Origin: Polaribacter vadi
GTDB lineage: Bacteria; Bacteroidota; Bacteroidia; Flavobacteriales; Flavobacteriaceae
Assembly: GCF_018861005.1 (NCBI RefSeq)
Contig: NZ_JAHKQL010000006.1
Span: 1-64,000 of the forward strand
Direction of reading: 5' to 3'
DNA length: 64,000 nt
In this document: positions 20,289 through 29,560 of the stretch, one piece after another
Numbering within the stretch: the stretch's first letter is position 1
How the letters are laid out: every line of letters starts with the position of its first letter
Made by a program: the position numbers and the translations under genes
Notes under the pieces: model-generated
Seen by the model: only the letters and a program-made list of their open reading frames with translations
What the model was told of the DNA's origin: nothing
The model's database searches: none

Positions 20289-20975
20289 ATGCATTCTAAT
20301 AAAGACAACTTACAGGTTTTGTTTGAAGACAATCACATCATTATTGTTAACAAACGTTCTGGAGATATCACACAAGGTGATAAAACTGGAGACAAACCTT
20401 TAAGTGATGTTGTAAAAGAATATATTAAAGTAAAATACAATAAAGCTGGAAATGTTTTTTTAGGTGTTGTACATCGTTTAGACAGACCTACTTCTGGCGT
20501 AATTATTTTTGCAAGAACTTCTAAAGCTTTAGAGCGTTTAAACAAAATGTTGCGCGATAAAAAAATCAACAAAACTTATTGGGCAGTCGTTAAAAATCAT
20601 CCGAAGAAAGAAAAAGACACACTTATTAATTTCTTAAAAAAGAACCCTAAAAACAATAAATCTTCTGTTTTTAATAAAGAAATAGAAGGCTCTAAAAGAG
20701 CAATTTTACATTATACCGTTCTTAAAAAATTAGACAATTACTCTTTATTAGAAATTGATTTAGAAACTGGCAGACATCACCAAATTAGAACACAATTATC
20801 TTCTATTGGTTTTCCTATTAAGGGCGATTTAAAATACGGTTTTAACAGAAGCAATAAAGATGGCAGCATACATTTGCATGCTAGAAAAATTGAATTTATT
20901 CACCCTGTTTCTAAAGAACAGATTTCTGTAATTGCACCTACACCTATTGAAGTAATTTGGAATGCTTGTAGTTAA
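20289..20975 (+). CDS. RluA-family pseudouridine synthase
   Basis: Isomerises uridine to pseudouridine in RNA. The catalytic motif HRLDRPTSG has the nucleophilic Asp at position 65. A second conserved segment, ETGRHHQIR, is near 160. At 228 residues there is no N-terminal S4 domain, which places it with the short RluA/RluC-like group acting on rRNA or tRNA; which base is modified cannot be read from the sequence. It follows engB by 6 bases. Confidence 0.93.
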   Translation: MHSNKDNLQVLFEDNHIIIVNKRSGDITQGDKTGDKPLSDVVKEYIKVKYNKAGNVFLGVVHRLDRPTSGVIIFARTSKALERLNKMLRDKKINKTYWAVVKNHPKKEKDTLINFLKKNPKNNKSSVFNKEIEGSKRAILHYTVLKKLDNYSLLEIDLETGRHHQIRTQLSSIGFPIKGDLKYGFNRSNKDGSIHLHARKIEFIHPVSKEQISVIAPTPIEVIWNACS

Positions 20976-21000
20976 TAATTATCTTTAAATAAAAATTCTA

Positions 21001-21687
21001 ATGAGAAAATTATTAATTCTATTGCTTGTTTTTCCACTGATAATATTTAGTCAAACTAAAGATAATGCAGCCTCTCTAAAAACTGAATTAGATAGCATAT
21101 ATAAAGTTGATCAAAATTTCAGACGCTTTATAAATAATTCTTCAGCTGATTCTTCATTAGAGTTAAATGAATTTCTAAAAGAACAAGGTTATACTCTAAA
21201 AGAATTTAGAGCAAACAGTTGGCCAATTATAGACAAACACGATAAGCTAAATCTTGAAAGAATAGAAGAGATTATAAAAAAATATGGTTACCCAGGAAAA
21301 AGCTTAGTAGGATACCCAACAAATGAAGTAGTTTGGTATGTGATTCAGCATTCAAAAAAAATAAAAGAATATTTACCTATTATAGAAAATGCTAGTAAAA
21401 ATGGTGAACTGAAATTTACTTTAGTTGCTATGATGCAAGACAGACAATTAATGTTTGAAAATAAAGAGCAAATTTACGGGACACAAGGATCTTCAAGACT
21501 AATAAAGAAAGATACTGGAGAAGAAGAATATAAATGGTTTATTTGGCCAATTAAAAATCCTGAGAAAATTAATGAACTGAGAAAGTCTACAGGATTTACT
21601 TCAACAATTGAAGAATATTCTAAACAATTAAGCATTAACTATAAAGTTTATACTCTTGAACAAGTTAAAAATCTTGATTTTAATTAA
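21001..21687 (+). CDS. exported DUF6624-like protein
   Basis: A 228-residue protein with a clear signal peptide (about 1-18, ending FSQ). The mature part (LKTELDSIYKVDQNFRRF at its start, then the region around YGYPGKSLVG) resembles the Bacteroidota family I know as DUF6624, of unknown function. It sits 25 bases after the pseudouridine synthase and its stop overlaps the convergent acylase stop by 4 bases. The location would be periplasm or surface. Family assignment is from memory of the pattern. Confidence 0.75.
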   Translation: MRKLLILLLVFPLIIFSQTKDNAASLKTELDSIYKVDQNFRRFINNSSADSSLELNEFLKEQGYTLKEFRANSWPIIDKHDKLNLERIEEIIKKYGYPGKSLVGYPTNEVVWYVIQHSKKIKEYLPIIENASKNGELKFTLVAMMQDRQLMFENKEQIYGTQGSSRLIKKDTGEEEYKWFIWPIKNPEKINELRKSTGFTSTIEEYSKQLSINYKVYTLEQVKNLDFN

Positions 21688-24068
21688 TTCTTGGGTTTTA
21701 GAATCAAAACATTCTCACTTTTTTTAATTTCGGTTTCATTCAATTTCATTTTTTCAAATTTACCATCAACATATTTTTGTGCCTGATCTTTATAATAATC
21801 GCTAAAAACATTACCAGATTGACCTGTTGGAACAATACCTAAACTATTTTCCACATCAGAAAAATCGATAACTCTTCTAGAAGAGGGACCAGCCGTAATT
21901 TTATAAATCCCTGTACTATCTAACTTAAAAATTTGATTGTTAATTACCTCATTACCACCTACTGTTTTAAAAGGCCCAACATTAAAAATTTTACGTAAAA
22001 GTCCACCAGCTTTACCAATTGCGTGTTCGTGTTCAACAGAAATCACTCTATCCCAAGTCCAACTTTCTACATTTTGACCCAATTGATTTTGTAAAAAAGA
22101 GATTGCATTTTTAAATGATTTTGTAATAATTTCTTCTTTTGTTTCAATTTTATTTTTTGTAGAAACATCATCCCACCAAACAGAATTTTCTCTATCTATT
22201 TGATTAACCAAAACCTGATCTTGCAACTGAGAATTGATAAATAAATCAAACCCATTACCTAATTCATCTTTATAGGTATTTTGTAAAAACTCAAACAAAA
22301 AACGATTGTAAATTGTAGGTGCAATGGATGATTTTAAATAAACACCTTCCCATTTTTCTAAAATTGAAAATGCTTGTTTTTCTGATGCTCCAAGATTTTT
22401 CTTAGAAACAAATTGCAGTAAATCTTTAGCAATATTATGATCTACAGAAGAAGTAACATCGTATAACATTTCTGCAACATCTTGTTTTGTAAAATCGTTT
22501 TTAGCTTCTAAAAGGGTAACAATTCTTTTAGATCTATTTTCTGGCTGATAATAACCAGGATACAATTTACCTCTTACAGAATCTGGCTGATGATTTGCAG
22601 AATATACATAATTTGATTTCGGATTTATTGATTTCGGGTTTTCGCTAAAATCTAAATATTCTGTAATTTCATCTTTACCAGAAGCACCATTTAAATACAT
22701 TTTAGATGACAAACTATCTCTTAATTGATACAATTTTGCAGAAGCAAACCAAGCAATATTATCATCAGCATCACCATACATTACATTTAAACCTGGAGCG
22801 TGAATTTTAGAAACAGCAACTTTAAAATCATCAATTGAATTAGAATGAGATATTCCATAAGAAACATCTAACATTTCGTTTTTTAATTGTGTATAAATCC
22901 AATTCATTGCTATTGGCCTTTTATCTTCTAAATGAGATATAATACCGTTCATAATTGGCCCATGTTTAGAAACTTTAACTGTAAAAGTAGTATCTGTATC
23001 TCCTTTTATATTGATAGTTTTTGTTCTAGTTTCATAAAATTTATAACCATTTTCAGTTTTATAAGCTCCCTCATTTTTCGGATTATTTTCTTCGATATAA
23101 AAGTTTAAATCGTCATTTGCCAACATTGTTAAACCAAAAGCATAATCTTTATTATGACCCAATAATGGAAAAGGCATTAAGGCAATATTAAATCCATACA
23201 TTTCAAAATCGGGTGTTTTTATATGATTTTGATACCAAACAGAAGGTTGAGAATACCCAATATGAGGATCGTTTGCAAAAATCACTTTTCCGTTTTTAGT
23301 TTTATCTGCACCAATTACCCAAGAATTGCTCCCTATTAAAGGCGATACAGGCATATTATCCATAATTGCGCTCACACTTTTTGAGAAATTTGCGTTTATT
23401 TTTGAAACGCTATCCATTTTGTTGATGAATAAATTTTTGGAGTAAGCACCTAAAACTTCATCTAAATAAGGTTTACCTAATTTCTCTTTTATTTCTGTTA
23501 AAAGCGGATCTGTTTTATGAGCAACAGCAAAGCTAAAAGACATATAACCAAACACATTATAAATATCTTTTAGGGTATATTTCTCTTTTTCAATACCTAT
23601 TAATCTAAATTCTAAAGGCGTACTTCCTTCTTCTAAATATTGATTAATTCCATCTAAATAAGCTTTAGATAACATATAAGAATCTGAGTTTTTATCTAAA
23701 CTAGCAATCGTTTTATCTGCAGCTTCTTCTATTCCTAATCCAGAGAAAAACACATCTGTACTTACTAAATCTTTACCAAAAATTTCCGATAATCTTCCTG
23801 GTGCAATTCTTCTGATGAGTTCCATTTGCCACAATCTATCTTGTGCGTGAATATACCCCAAAGCCAAATATGCATCTTTCTGATTTTGTGCATTTATATG
23901 TGGCACACCAATTTCATCAAAATAAACAGTTACTTCTTCTGATAGATTTTTAATTTCTAATTCACCTGAATATTTTGGTTCATTTACTTTAGAATACACA
24001 AAAATTAAGACAGCAATTAGAATTACAAGAAAAACTACAACTTTTAAACCTTTTTTTAGAAATTTCAT
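21684..24068 (-). CDS. penicillin acylase family protein (Ntn hydrolase)
   Basis: An exported N-terminal-nucleophile hydrolase of 794 residues. Residues 8-26 form a signal or anchor segment. The autoprocessing site is G246-Ser247 in LIGSNSW, where Ser247 should become the free N-terminal nucleophile after cleavage into alpha and beta chains. The downstream segments HNKDYAFGLT and NDDLNFY are also typical. Members cleave amide bonds in penicillins, acyl-homoserine lactones or related amides; the true substrate is unknown. It is a single gene with its own promoter, divergent from the aminotransferase. Confidence 0.9.
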   Translation of the reverse strand: MKFLKKGLKVVVFLVILIAVLIFVYSKVNEPKYSGELEIKNLSEEVTVYFDEIGVPHINAQNQKDAYLALGYIHAQDRLWQMELIRRIAPGRLSEIFGKDLVSTDVFFSGLGIEEAADKTIASLDKNSDSYMLSKAYLDGINQYLEEGSTPLEFRLIGIEKEKYTLKDIYNVFGYMSFSFAVAHKTDPLLTEIKEKLGKPYLDEVLGAYSKNLFINKMDSVSKINANFSKSVSAIMDNMPVSPLIGSNSWVIGADKTKNGKVIFANDPHIGYSQPSVWYQNHIKTPDFEMYGFNIALMPFPLLGHNKDYAFGLTMLANDDLNFYIEENNPKNEGAYKTENGYKFYETRTKTINIKGDTDTTFTVKVSKHGPIMNGIISHLEDKRPIAMNWIYTQLKNEMLDVSYGISHSNSIDDFKVAVSKIHAPGLNVMYGDADDNIAWFASAKLYQLRDSLSSKMYLNGASGKDEITEYLDFSENPKSINPKSNYVYSANHQPDSVRGKLYPGYYQPENRSKRIVTLLEAKNDFTKQDVAEMLYDVTSSVDHNIAKDLLQFVSKKNLGASEKQAFSILEKWEGVYLKSSIAPTIYNRFLFEFLQNTYKDELGNGFDLFINSQLQDQVLVNQIDRENSVWWDDVSTKNKIETKEEIITKSFKNAISFLQNQLGQNVESWTWDRVISVEHEHAIGKAGGLLRKIFNVGPFKTVGGNEVINNQIFKLDSTGIYKITAGPSSRRVIDFSDVENSLGIVPTGQSGNVFSDYYKDQAQKYVDGKFEKMKLNETEIKKSENVLILKPKN

Positions 24069-24088
24069 TTGAAAATTTTTGAACTTAT

Positions 24089-24096
24089 CAAAGATA
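24089..24096 (-). promoter_or_regulatory. -7 box for the penicillin acylase gene
   Basis: TATCTTTG on the minus strand, 20 bases before the ATG at 24068. It lies back-to-back with a plus-strand box 14 bases away, so the two promoters may compete. Confidence 0.6.
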
Positions 24097-24110
24097 AAGG
24101 ATTTAAATCG

Positions 24111-24118
24111 TATTTTTG
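24111..24118 (+). promoter_or_regulatory. -7 box for the aminotransferase-galE operon
   Basis: TATTTTTG on the plus strand, 23 bases before the ATG at 24142. Its position supports that ATG over the upstream TTG at 24079. Confidence 0.6.
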
Positions 24119-24141
24119 ATGTATCAATATATGTAGCTTTT

Positions 24142-25305
24142 ATGAAAAAAATTCAAATGGTTGATTTGCAAAGCCAATATCAACAAATTAAAGAAACTGT
24201 TGACACTTCAATTCAAGAAGTCTTAAATTCTTCAGCGTATATAAATGGTCCTTTAGTAAAAGAATTTCAACAAGATTTAGAAGAATATTTAGGCGTAAAA
24301 CACGTAATTCCTTGCGCAAACGGAACAGATGCCTTGCAAATTGCAATGATGGGTTTAGGTTTAGAACAAGGTGATGAAGTTATTACAGCAGATTTTACTT
24401 TTGCAGCAACTGTAGAAGTTATTGCTTTACTAAAATTAACACCTGTTTTGGTTGATGTAGAAGAGGATACTTTTAATATTGATATAGACGCTCTTAAAAA
24501 AGCAATTACACCAAAAACGAAAGCCATTGTACCTGTTCATTTATTTGGACAAGTAGCAAATATGGATGCTATTTTAGAAATAGCTAAAGAATACAACTTA
24601 TTTGTAATCGAAGATAATGCACAAGCTATTGGCGCTGATTACACTTTTAAAGATGGTTCACAGAAAAAAGCAGGAACTATTGGTAATGTGGGTACAACTT
24701 CATTTTTTCCATCAAAAAACTTAGGTTGTTATGGAGATGGAGGTGCTATTTTTACAAATGATGACGAACTTGCACACACCATTCGTGGAATTGTAAATCA
24801 CGGAATGTATACAAGATACTATCATGATGTTGTTGGTGTAAATTCTAGATTAGATTCTGTGCAAGCTGCTGTTTTAAAAGCAAAACTACCTAAGTTAGAT
24901 AGTTATTGTGATGCTCGTAGAAATGCCGCACGTTTTTACAATAAAGCTTTTGCAAACAACTCTAACATTATTACACCTACTATAAAATCTAATAAAACAG
25001 AAAATTGTAATTCTATTTGTGATGTTTGTGACTGCCACGTTTATCATCAATATACATTACAAATTACAAACGGAAAAAGAGATGAATTGCATAAACATTT
25101 ACTTGCAGAAGGCATACCAAATGCAATTTACTATCCTGTAGCTTTACATTCGCAAAAAGCCTACCAAGATAAAAGATATAATGAAGAAGATTTCCCTGTA
25201 ACCAACAGTTTAATAAAAACAGTTATTTCTTTACCAATGCACACAGAATTAGATAAAGAACAACTTACTTTTATTACAGAAACTATAATCAATTTTTTAA
25301 ATTAA
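24142..25305 (+). CDS. DegT/DnrJ/EryC1/StrS-type sugar aminotransferase
   Basis: A PLP enzyme that aminates keto-sugar nucleotides for polysaccharide or glycoprotein synthesis. The PLP lysine is Lys192 in FFPSKNLGCYGDGG; GTDAL (61-65) and EDNAQAIGA are the other cofactor contacts. The start is the ATG at 24142 (MKKIQMVDL, 387 residues): the 21 codons before it have no family similarity and precede the promoter box. Odd feature: an insert with Cys289, Cys293, Cys296, Cys298 and His299 just before YHQYTLQI, which could bind a metal. Followed after 28 bases by galE, which supports a role in sugar-nucleotide metabolism. Confidence 0.92.
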   Translation: MKKIQMVDLQSQYQQIKETVDTSIQEVLNSSAYINGPLVKEFQQDLEEYLGVKHVIPCANGTDALQIAMMGLGLEQGDEVITADFTFAATVEVIALLKLTPVLVDVEEDTFNIDIDALKKAITPKTKAIVPVHLFGQVANMDAILEIAKEYNLFVIEDNAQAIGADYTFKDGSQKKAGTIGNVGTTSFFPSKNLGCYGDGGAIFTNDDELAHTIRGIVNHGMYTRYYHDVVGVNSRLDSVQAAVLKAKLPKLDSYCDARRNAARFYNKAFANNSNIITPTIKSNKTENCNSICDVCDCHVYHQYTLQITNGKRDELHKHLLAEGIPNAIYYPVALHSQKAYQDKRYNEEDFPVTNSLIKTVISLPMHTELDKEQLTFITETIINFLN

Positions 25306-25333
25306 CTAACCCTAAAAATAACAATCAAAAAAA

Positions 25334-26344
25334 ATGAAAAGAATTTTAGTAACAGGAGGTCTAGGTTTTATAGGATCGCACACAGTAGTAGAATTACAAA
25401 ATGAAGGTTTTGAAGTAGTAATTATTGATGATTTATCTAACACAACAATTTCTGTTTTAGATAGCATTACAGAAATTACAGGTACAAAACCAGATTTTCA
25501 TCAAATAGATTTACGTGTTAAAAATGATTTAAAAAACTTTTTTGACAATAATAAAGTAGATGGAATTATACATTTTGCTGCCTTTAAAGCTGTTGGAGAA
25601 AGTATGAGCAAGCCTTTAGATTATTACGAAAATAATTTAGGAAGCCTTGTATATTTACTACAAGAAATGAGAGATCGTAAATTAGATAACTTTATCTTCT
25701 CTTCTTCTTGTACTGTTTATGGACAAGCAGATGAGTTACCAATTACAGAAAATGCACCTGTAAAAACTGCTGAATCTGTTTATGGAAACACAAAACAAAT
25801 TGGAGAGGAAATTATTAGAGATGCTAGTACAGCACACAATATAAACACAATTGCTTTACGTTACTTTAATCCTGTTGGTGCTCACCCAACTGTAAAAATT
25901 GGAGAATTGCCATTAGGTGTGCCTGCCAATTTAATACCTTTTGTAACACAAACTGCTGCAGGAATTCGTAAAGAATTATCTGTTTTTGGTGATGATTACC
26001 CAACTGAAGATGGAACTGCTGTTCGTGATTATATTCACGTTGTAGATTTAGCCAAAGCACATATTGCTGCTCTAAAAAGATTAATTGGTAATAGCAACAA
26101 AGAAACTTTTGAATATTTTAATGTTGGTACAGGTAGAGGAACGTCTGTTTTAGAAATTATAAATACTTTCGAAAAAGTAAACAACGTAAAATTAAATTAT
26201 AAAATTGTTGGTAGACGTGAAGGTGATATTACTGCTGCTTTTGCTGATACTACAATTGCAAACAAAGAATTAAACTGGAAAACAGAAAAAAGCTTAGAAG
26301 AAGCTTTAGAATCTGCTTGGAAATGGCAACAGAAACAATCTTAA
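25334..26344 (+). CDS. galE: UDP-glucose 4-epimerase GalE
   Basis: An NAD-dependent short-chain dehydrogenase-fold epimerase interconverting UDP-glucose and UDP-galactose (or the N-acetyl forms). It shows the NAD loop GGLGFIGSH (8-16), SSSCTVYG around the catalytic serine, the YGNTK active-site Tyr/Lys pair, and RYFNPVGAHP. It has 336 residues, the normal length. It shares an operon with the aminotransferase and ends at a strong hairpin. Confidence 0.95.
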   Translation: MKRILVTGGLGFIGSHTVVELQNEGFEVVIIDDLSNTTISVLDSITEITGTKPDFHQIDLRVKNDLKNFFDNNKVDGIIHFAAFKAVGESMSKPLDYYENNLGSLVYLLQEMRDRKLDNFIFSSSCTVYGQADELPITENAPVKTAESVYGNTKQIGEEIIRDASTAHNINTIALRYFNPVGAHPTVKIGELPLGVPANLIPFVTQTAAGIRKELSVFGDDYPTEDGTAVRDYIHVVDLAKAHIAALKRLIGNSNKETFEYFNVGTGRGTSVLEIINTFEKVNNVKLNYKIVGRREGDITAAFADTTIANKELNWKTEKSLEEALESAWKWQQKQS

Positions 26345-26365
26345 TTCTATATTGAATTCTCATAA

Positions 26366-26401
26366 AAAAACCTCAAAAGTATATTTACTTTTGAGGTTTT
26401 T
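26366..26401. terminator. bidirectional terminator between galE and the DUF2911 gene
   Basis: A 16-bp stem, 26366-26381 with 26386-26401 (ACTTTTGAGGTTTTT on the right), and a 4-base loop. It has A-rich and T-rich flanks on both sides, so it can stop both convergent genes. Confidence 0.9.
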
Positions 26402-26424
26402 TATTTTTTATTGTTATCCGTTTT

Positions 26425-26967
26425 TTACCCTTTAACTGGCAAAGAAACAACTGTTTCTCCCCAAGCTAAATACATTGTTACGTTCTCTTCTTCACCATCA
26501 AAAGCAATAGAAAAAGCCTCAACAGATTCCTTTCTTTTAGAAACTTCTGCTGTAACTCTAACTACATCTTCATCTTCATCATAAAAATAAGAACCCCAAA
26601 CATTTTTTTGATTACTTAAAATTACTGTCCATTTACCATCAGCAGGAATAGTAAATAACGTATAAGTACCTGCTTTTACTTTTTTATCTCCAAAAGTTAC
26701 ATTTTTATAAAATGTAATTTCTGCAGCTTCGTTTGCACCAGTTCTCCAAACTTTATCTTTTGGCGCTAGTTTTTCTAAAGATCTTCCTTTTAATTGCGGT
26801 CTACTGTAAATAACTTTTACTAATTTATCTGCATTTCTCCAGTTTACAGGATAAGCAGCTGCATCCATAGGACTTACATCTAATTTAGCAAATTCTTGAG
26901 CAAAAGTGTTTTTTGTTGAAATTAAAGCAATTGTAAATATTGCAATTGATAAAATAGCTTTTTTCAT
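26425..26967 (-). CDS. exported DUF2911 domain protein
   Basis: A 180-residue protein with a signal peptide (1-23, ending TFAQ). The mature part (YSRPQLKGRSLE, VWRTGANEAAEI, VKAGTYTLFTIP) is the DUF2911 pattern common in Bacteroidota. The fold is a secreted beta-rich domain with no known activity. It lies 81 bases after the FeoB-associated gene; no clean TAnnTTTG box is seen (the closest is TGTCTTTG near 27024), so it may be partly co-transcribed with feo. No other role can be read. Confidence 0.9.
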   Translation of the reverse strand: MKKAILSIAIFTIALISTKNTFAQEFAKLDVSPMDAAAYPVNWRNADKLVKVIYSRPQLKGRSLEKLAPKDKVWRTGANEAAEITFYKNVTFGDKKVKAGTYTLFTIPADGKWTVILSNQKNVWGSYFYDEDEDVVRVTAEVSKRKESVEAFSIAFDGEEENVTMYLAWGETVVSLPVKG

Positions 26968-27048
26968 TTATTTTAAATTTATATTTTCTGTTTTGTGTTA
27001 TAAAAGTAAAAAACCTTACAAAGACAATCCTTAAGTTTCTGTTAATAT

Positions 27049-27165
27049 TTAATGACAATTGCAATCTGAACTGCAATTCTTATCTTTTTTTGATGGAAAA
27101 ACGTACTTTTTTATTAAAAAAACAGCTGCTAAAGCCACTAAAAGATATACAATAACTTGTTGCAT
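27049..27165 (-). CDS. FeoB-associated Cys-rich membrane protein
   Basis: A 38-residue protein: one N-terminal membrane segment (about 2-20, QQVIVYLLVALAAVFLIKK) and a short basic tail ending in CSSDCNCH. This is the layout of the small FeoB-associated Cys-rich membrane proteins. Its ATG overlaps the feoB stop (TAATG), a classical coupling junction, which sets the start here and not at the longer in-frame start at 27249 inside feoB. It probably supports FeoB assembly or handles iron at the membrane; the exact role is unknown. Confidence 0.85.
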   Translation of the reverse strand: MQQVIVYLLVALAAVFLIKKYVFPSKKDKNCSSDCNCH

Positions 27166-29276
27166 TAACTTAAAATTTGATAGGTTAATAATGATGAAAC
27201 ATAAGCCAATAATGCCATTCCAAACAACTGAATTAAAGGCCATTTCCAAGATTTTGTTTCACGTTTTACAATGGCTAAAGTTGCCATACATTGCATTGCA
27301 AAAGCATAAAAAACCATTAAAGACATACCCACAGGAAAATTAAATCGTTTTTTACCTGTATCAGGATTTATTTCAGAAGCCATTTTTTGTTTAATAGTTG
27401 TAGTATCTTCATCATCTGCTTCTACACTATAAATGGTAGCCAAAGTACCTACAAACACTTCACGAGCTGCAAAAGAGGTAATTAAAGCAATTCCTATTTT
27501 CCAATCGTAACCTAAAGGTTTAATAGCTGGTTCAATTGTTTTTCCTAAAACACCTATATACGATTTCTCTAATTTTACTGATGCTATTTTTTGCTGAAGC
27601 TCATCATCATTTAAATTCTGATTATCAACATTAGTAATTACACTTTGTTCAGCTTTTTTATAGTCTTCACCTCCATTAGATGCCAAAAACCATAATACAA
27701 TAGAAAGTGCTAAAATAATTTTACCTGCTCCAAAAACAAATGCTTTAGTTTTTTCTAACACCTCATAAAAAACATTTTTAACTGATGGTATTTTGTAATT
27801 TGGCATTTCTACTACAAAAAAAGATTTTGTTTTAATCTTTAATGTTTTGTGTAAAATATAAGCAGCAATAATTGCTGACGCAAAACCTAAGAAATATAAC
27901 AGTAACAAAACTAAACCTTGTAAGTTTAAAAACCCTAGAATTTTAGTGTCAGGAATTATCAATGCAATTAAAATAGCATAAACAGGTAAACGCGCAGAAC
28001 AGGTTGTAAAGGGTGTAACTAAAATGGTAATTAAACGTTCTTTCCAACTAGAAATAGTTCTAGTTGCCATTATTGCAGGTATTGCACAAGCTGTACCTGA
28101 AATTAGCGGAATTACACTCTTACCATTCATACCAAAACGTCTCATAATTTTATCCATTAAAAAGACGACTCTACTCATATAACCAGTTTCTTCTAAAATA
28201 GCTATAAATAAAAATAGAATTGCAATTTGAGGTATAAAAATAATAACACCTCCAATTCCTGGAATTATACCTTCTATTAACAAATCTGTAAAAACACCTG
28301 TTGGTAAATTATTTTTTGCAAAGTCTGCCAATTGTGCAAATATGGTATCAATAAAATCCATAGGAATTGATGACCAATCAAAAATAGATTGAAAAATTAC
28401 AAGTAAAATCAAACTAAAAAACACATATCCAAAAATTTTATGGGTAAAAATTTTATCTAATTTACCTCTTAAGTCTGTAGCTTTAGTTTTATCAATAATA
28501 TAAGTTTTTTTTAAAATCTTATTTATTTCTTGATAACGATAAATGGTTTCTTTATGCTGATATTTTTTAAGCTTAGAAATATCTTGTTTAAAAGCTAAAA
28601 GTTTTTCTTTTTCTTCTTTAGTAATAGATTCTGGAAAATTATTTTGGGTAACCATTAACCACAATTGATACATTGAGAAGTTAGGGCTAATTTCTTTTAA
28701 TTTTTCAAAATAATCTGGATCAATTTTAGAATCTATACTACATAAAGGAGACGCTTTTGCTGCAACATGACAACGAATTATAGCTTCTTTAACCTCTTTA
28801 ATCCCTTCATTTTTTCTTGCACTAATAAGAACTATTTCTGTATTTAATTCTTCCTTTAAAAGAGATAAATCTATACTAATTCCTTTTCTATGCATTTGAT
28901 CAACCATATTTATGACCAAAACTGTAGGAATTTCTAAATCTTTAATCTGCGAAAATAACAGTAAATTTCTTTTTAAATTTTCTATATCTGCAACCACAAG
29001 AATAACATCTGGTGAAGCTTTAATATCATTATTTAAAAGGGTTTTTAAAACGATACTTTCATCCAACGAAGTTGGATTTATACTGTAAGTACCAGGTAAA
29101 TCTGTAATTATTGCATTCTGAGTAGGTGATAATTTACTTACTCCTTGTTTTTTATCTACAGTTACTCCTGGGTAATTCCCTACTTTTTGATTTAAACCAG
29201 TAAGTTGATTAAATAAAGAGGTTTTACCTGTATTAGGGTTACCAATTAAAGCAACTTTTATATCATTCTTAGACAT
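27165..29276 (-). CDS. feoB: ferrous iron transporter FeoB
   Basis: The inner-membrane Fe(II) importer. The N-terminal G domain has G1 GNPNTGKTS (12-20), G3 DLPGTYS and G4 NMVD. Next come a helical linker and a C-terminal membrane part with two Gate domains (motifs such as GYMSRVVFLMD and FTTCSARLPVY). It has 703 residues. It starts at the last base of the feoA stop and ends overlapping the small Cys-rich gene. Expression should follow iron through the operator at 29573-29589. Confidence 0.97.
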   Translation of the reverse strand: MSKNDIKVALIGNPNTGKTSLFNQLTGLNQKVGNYPGVTVDKKQGVSKLSPTQNAIITDLPGTYSINPTSLDESIVLKTLLNNDIKASPDVILVVADIENLKRNLLLFSQIKDLEIPTVLVINMVDQMHRKGISIDLSLLKEELNTEIVLISARKNEGIKEVKEAIIRCHVAAKASPLCSIDSKIDPDYFEKLKEISPNFSMYQLWLMVTQNNFPESITKEEKEKLLAFKQDISKLKKYQHKETIYRYQEINKILKKTYIIDKTKATDLRGKLDKIFTHKIFGYVFFSLILLVIFQSIFDWSSIPMDFIDTIFAQLADFAKNNLPTGVFTDLLIEGIIPGIGGVIIFIPQIAILFLFIAILEETGYMSRVVFLMDKIMRRFGMNGKSVIPLISGTACAIPAIMATRTISSWKERLITILVTPFTTCSARLPVYAILIALIIPDTKILGFLNLQGLVLLLLYFLGFASAIIAAYILHKTLKIKTKSFFVVEMPNYKIPSVKNVFYEVLEKTKAFVFGAGKIILALSIVLWFLASNGGEDYKKAEQSVITNVDNQNLNDDELQQKIASVKLEKSYIGVLGKTIEPAIKPLGYDWKIGIALITSFAAREVFVGTLATIYSVEADDEDTTTIKQKMASEINPDTGKKRFNFPVGMSLMVFYAFAMQCMATLAIVKRETKSWKWPLIQLFGMALLAYVSSLLTYQILS

Positions 29277-29506
29277 TAATTACTTGCTTTAAGAATTTGA
29301 ATTTTACTTGCTGTTTCTTTTCTAATTGCCAAATGACTGCCATTTACACAAATATAAAGTGGATCTTTTAATGGTGCAATTTGCACTAACTCTACTTCTG
29401 CACCTGGCAAACAGCCCATTTCTAATAATTTTAAAGGAATAAAATCTAATGATTCTTCAGAAATATAACCTATTTCACCAATATTTAAAGTTGCAATTGT
29501 ACTCAA
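29276..29506 (-). CDS. feoA: ferrous iron transport protein FeoA
   Basis: A 76-residue cytoplasmic SH3-like protein that assists FeoB. The pattern LLEMGCLPGAEVELVQIAP followed by ICVNGSHLAIRKE is that of FeoA. First gene of the feo operon; its stop overlaps the feoB ATG. A 48-base leader contains a strong hairpin. Confidence 0.95.
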   Translation of the reverse strand: MSTIATLNIGEIGYISEESLDFIPLKLLEMGCLPGAEVELVQIAPLKDPLYICVNGSHLAIRKETASKIQILKASN

Positions 29507-29525
29507 TTCGTTTGTTATAAAAAGA

Positions 29526-29547
29526 ATCCCGCAAAAAAAAGCGGGAT
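29526..29547 (-). terminator. terminator-like hairpin in the feoA leader
   Basis: ATCCCGC (29526-29532) and GCGGGAT (29541-29547) form a GC-rich 7-bp stem with an all-T loop on the minus strand, followed by TTCTTTTTA. It lies between the feo promoter and the feoA ATG, so it is either an attenuator of feo or a stop for read-through from the SCO gene that feo transcripts must also pass. Confidence 0.6.
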
Positions 29548-29560
29548 ATATTGTTCTCTA

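Noticed and set aside
24079-24141. N-terminal extension of the aminotransferase from a TTG
   Set aside because: The -7 promoter box lies inside it at 24111-24118, so the extension would not be transcribed.
27166-27249. N-terminal extension of the FeoB-associated protein
   Set aside because: It would overlap feoB by 85 bases; the ATG overlapping the feoB stop is the natural start.
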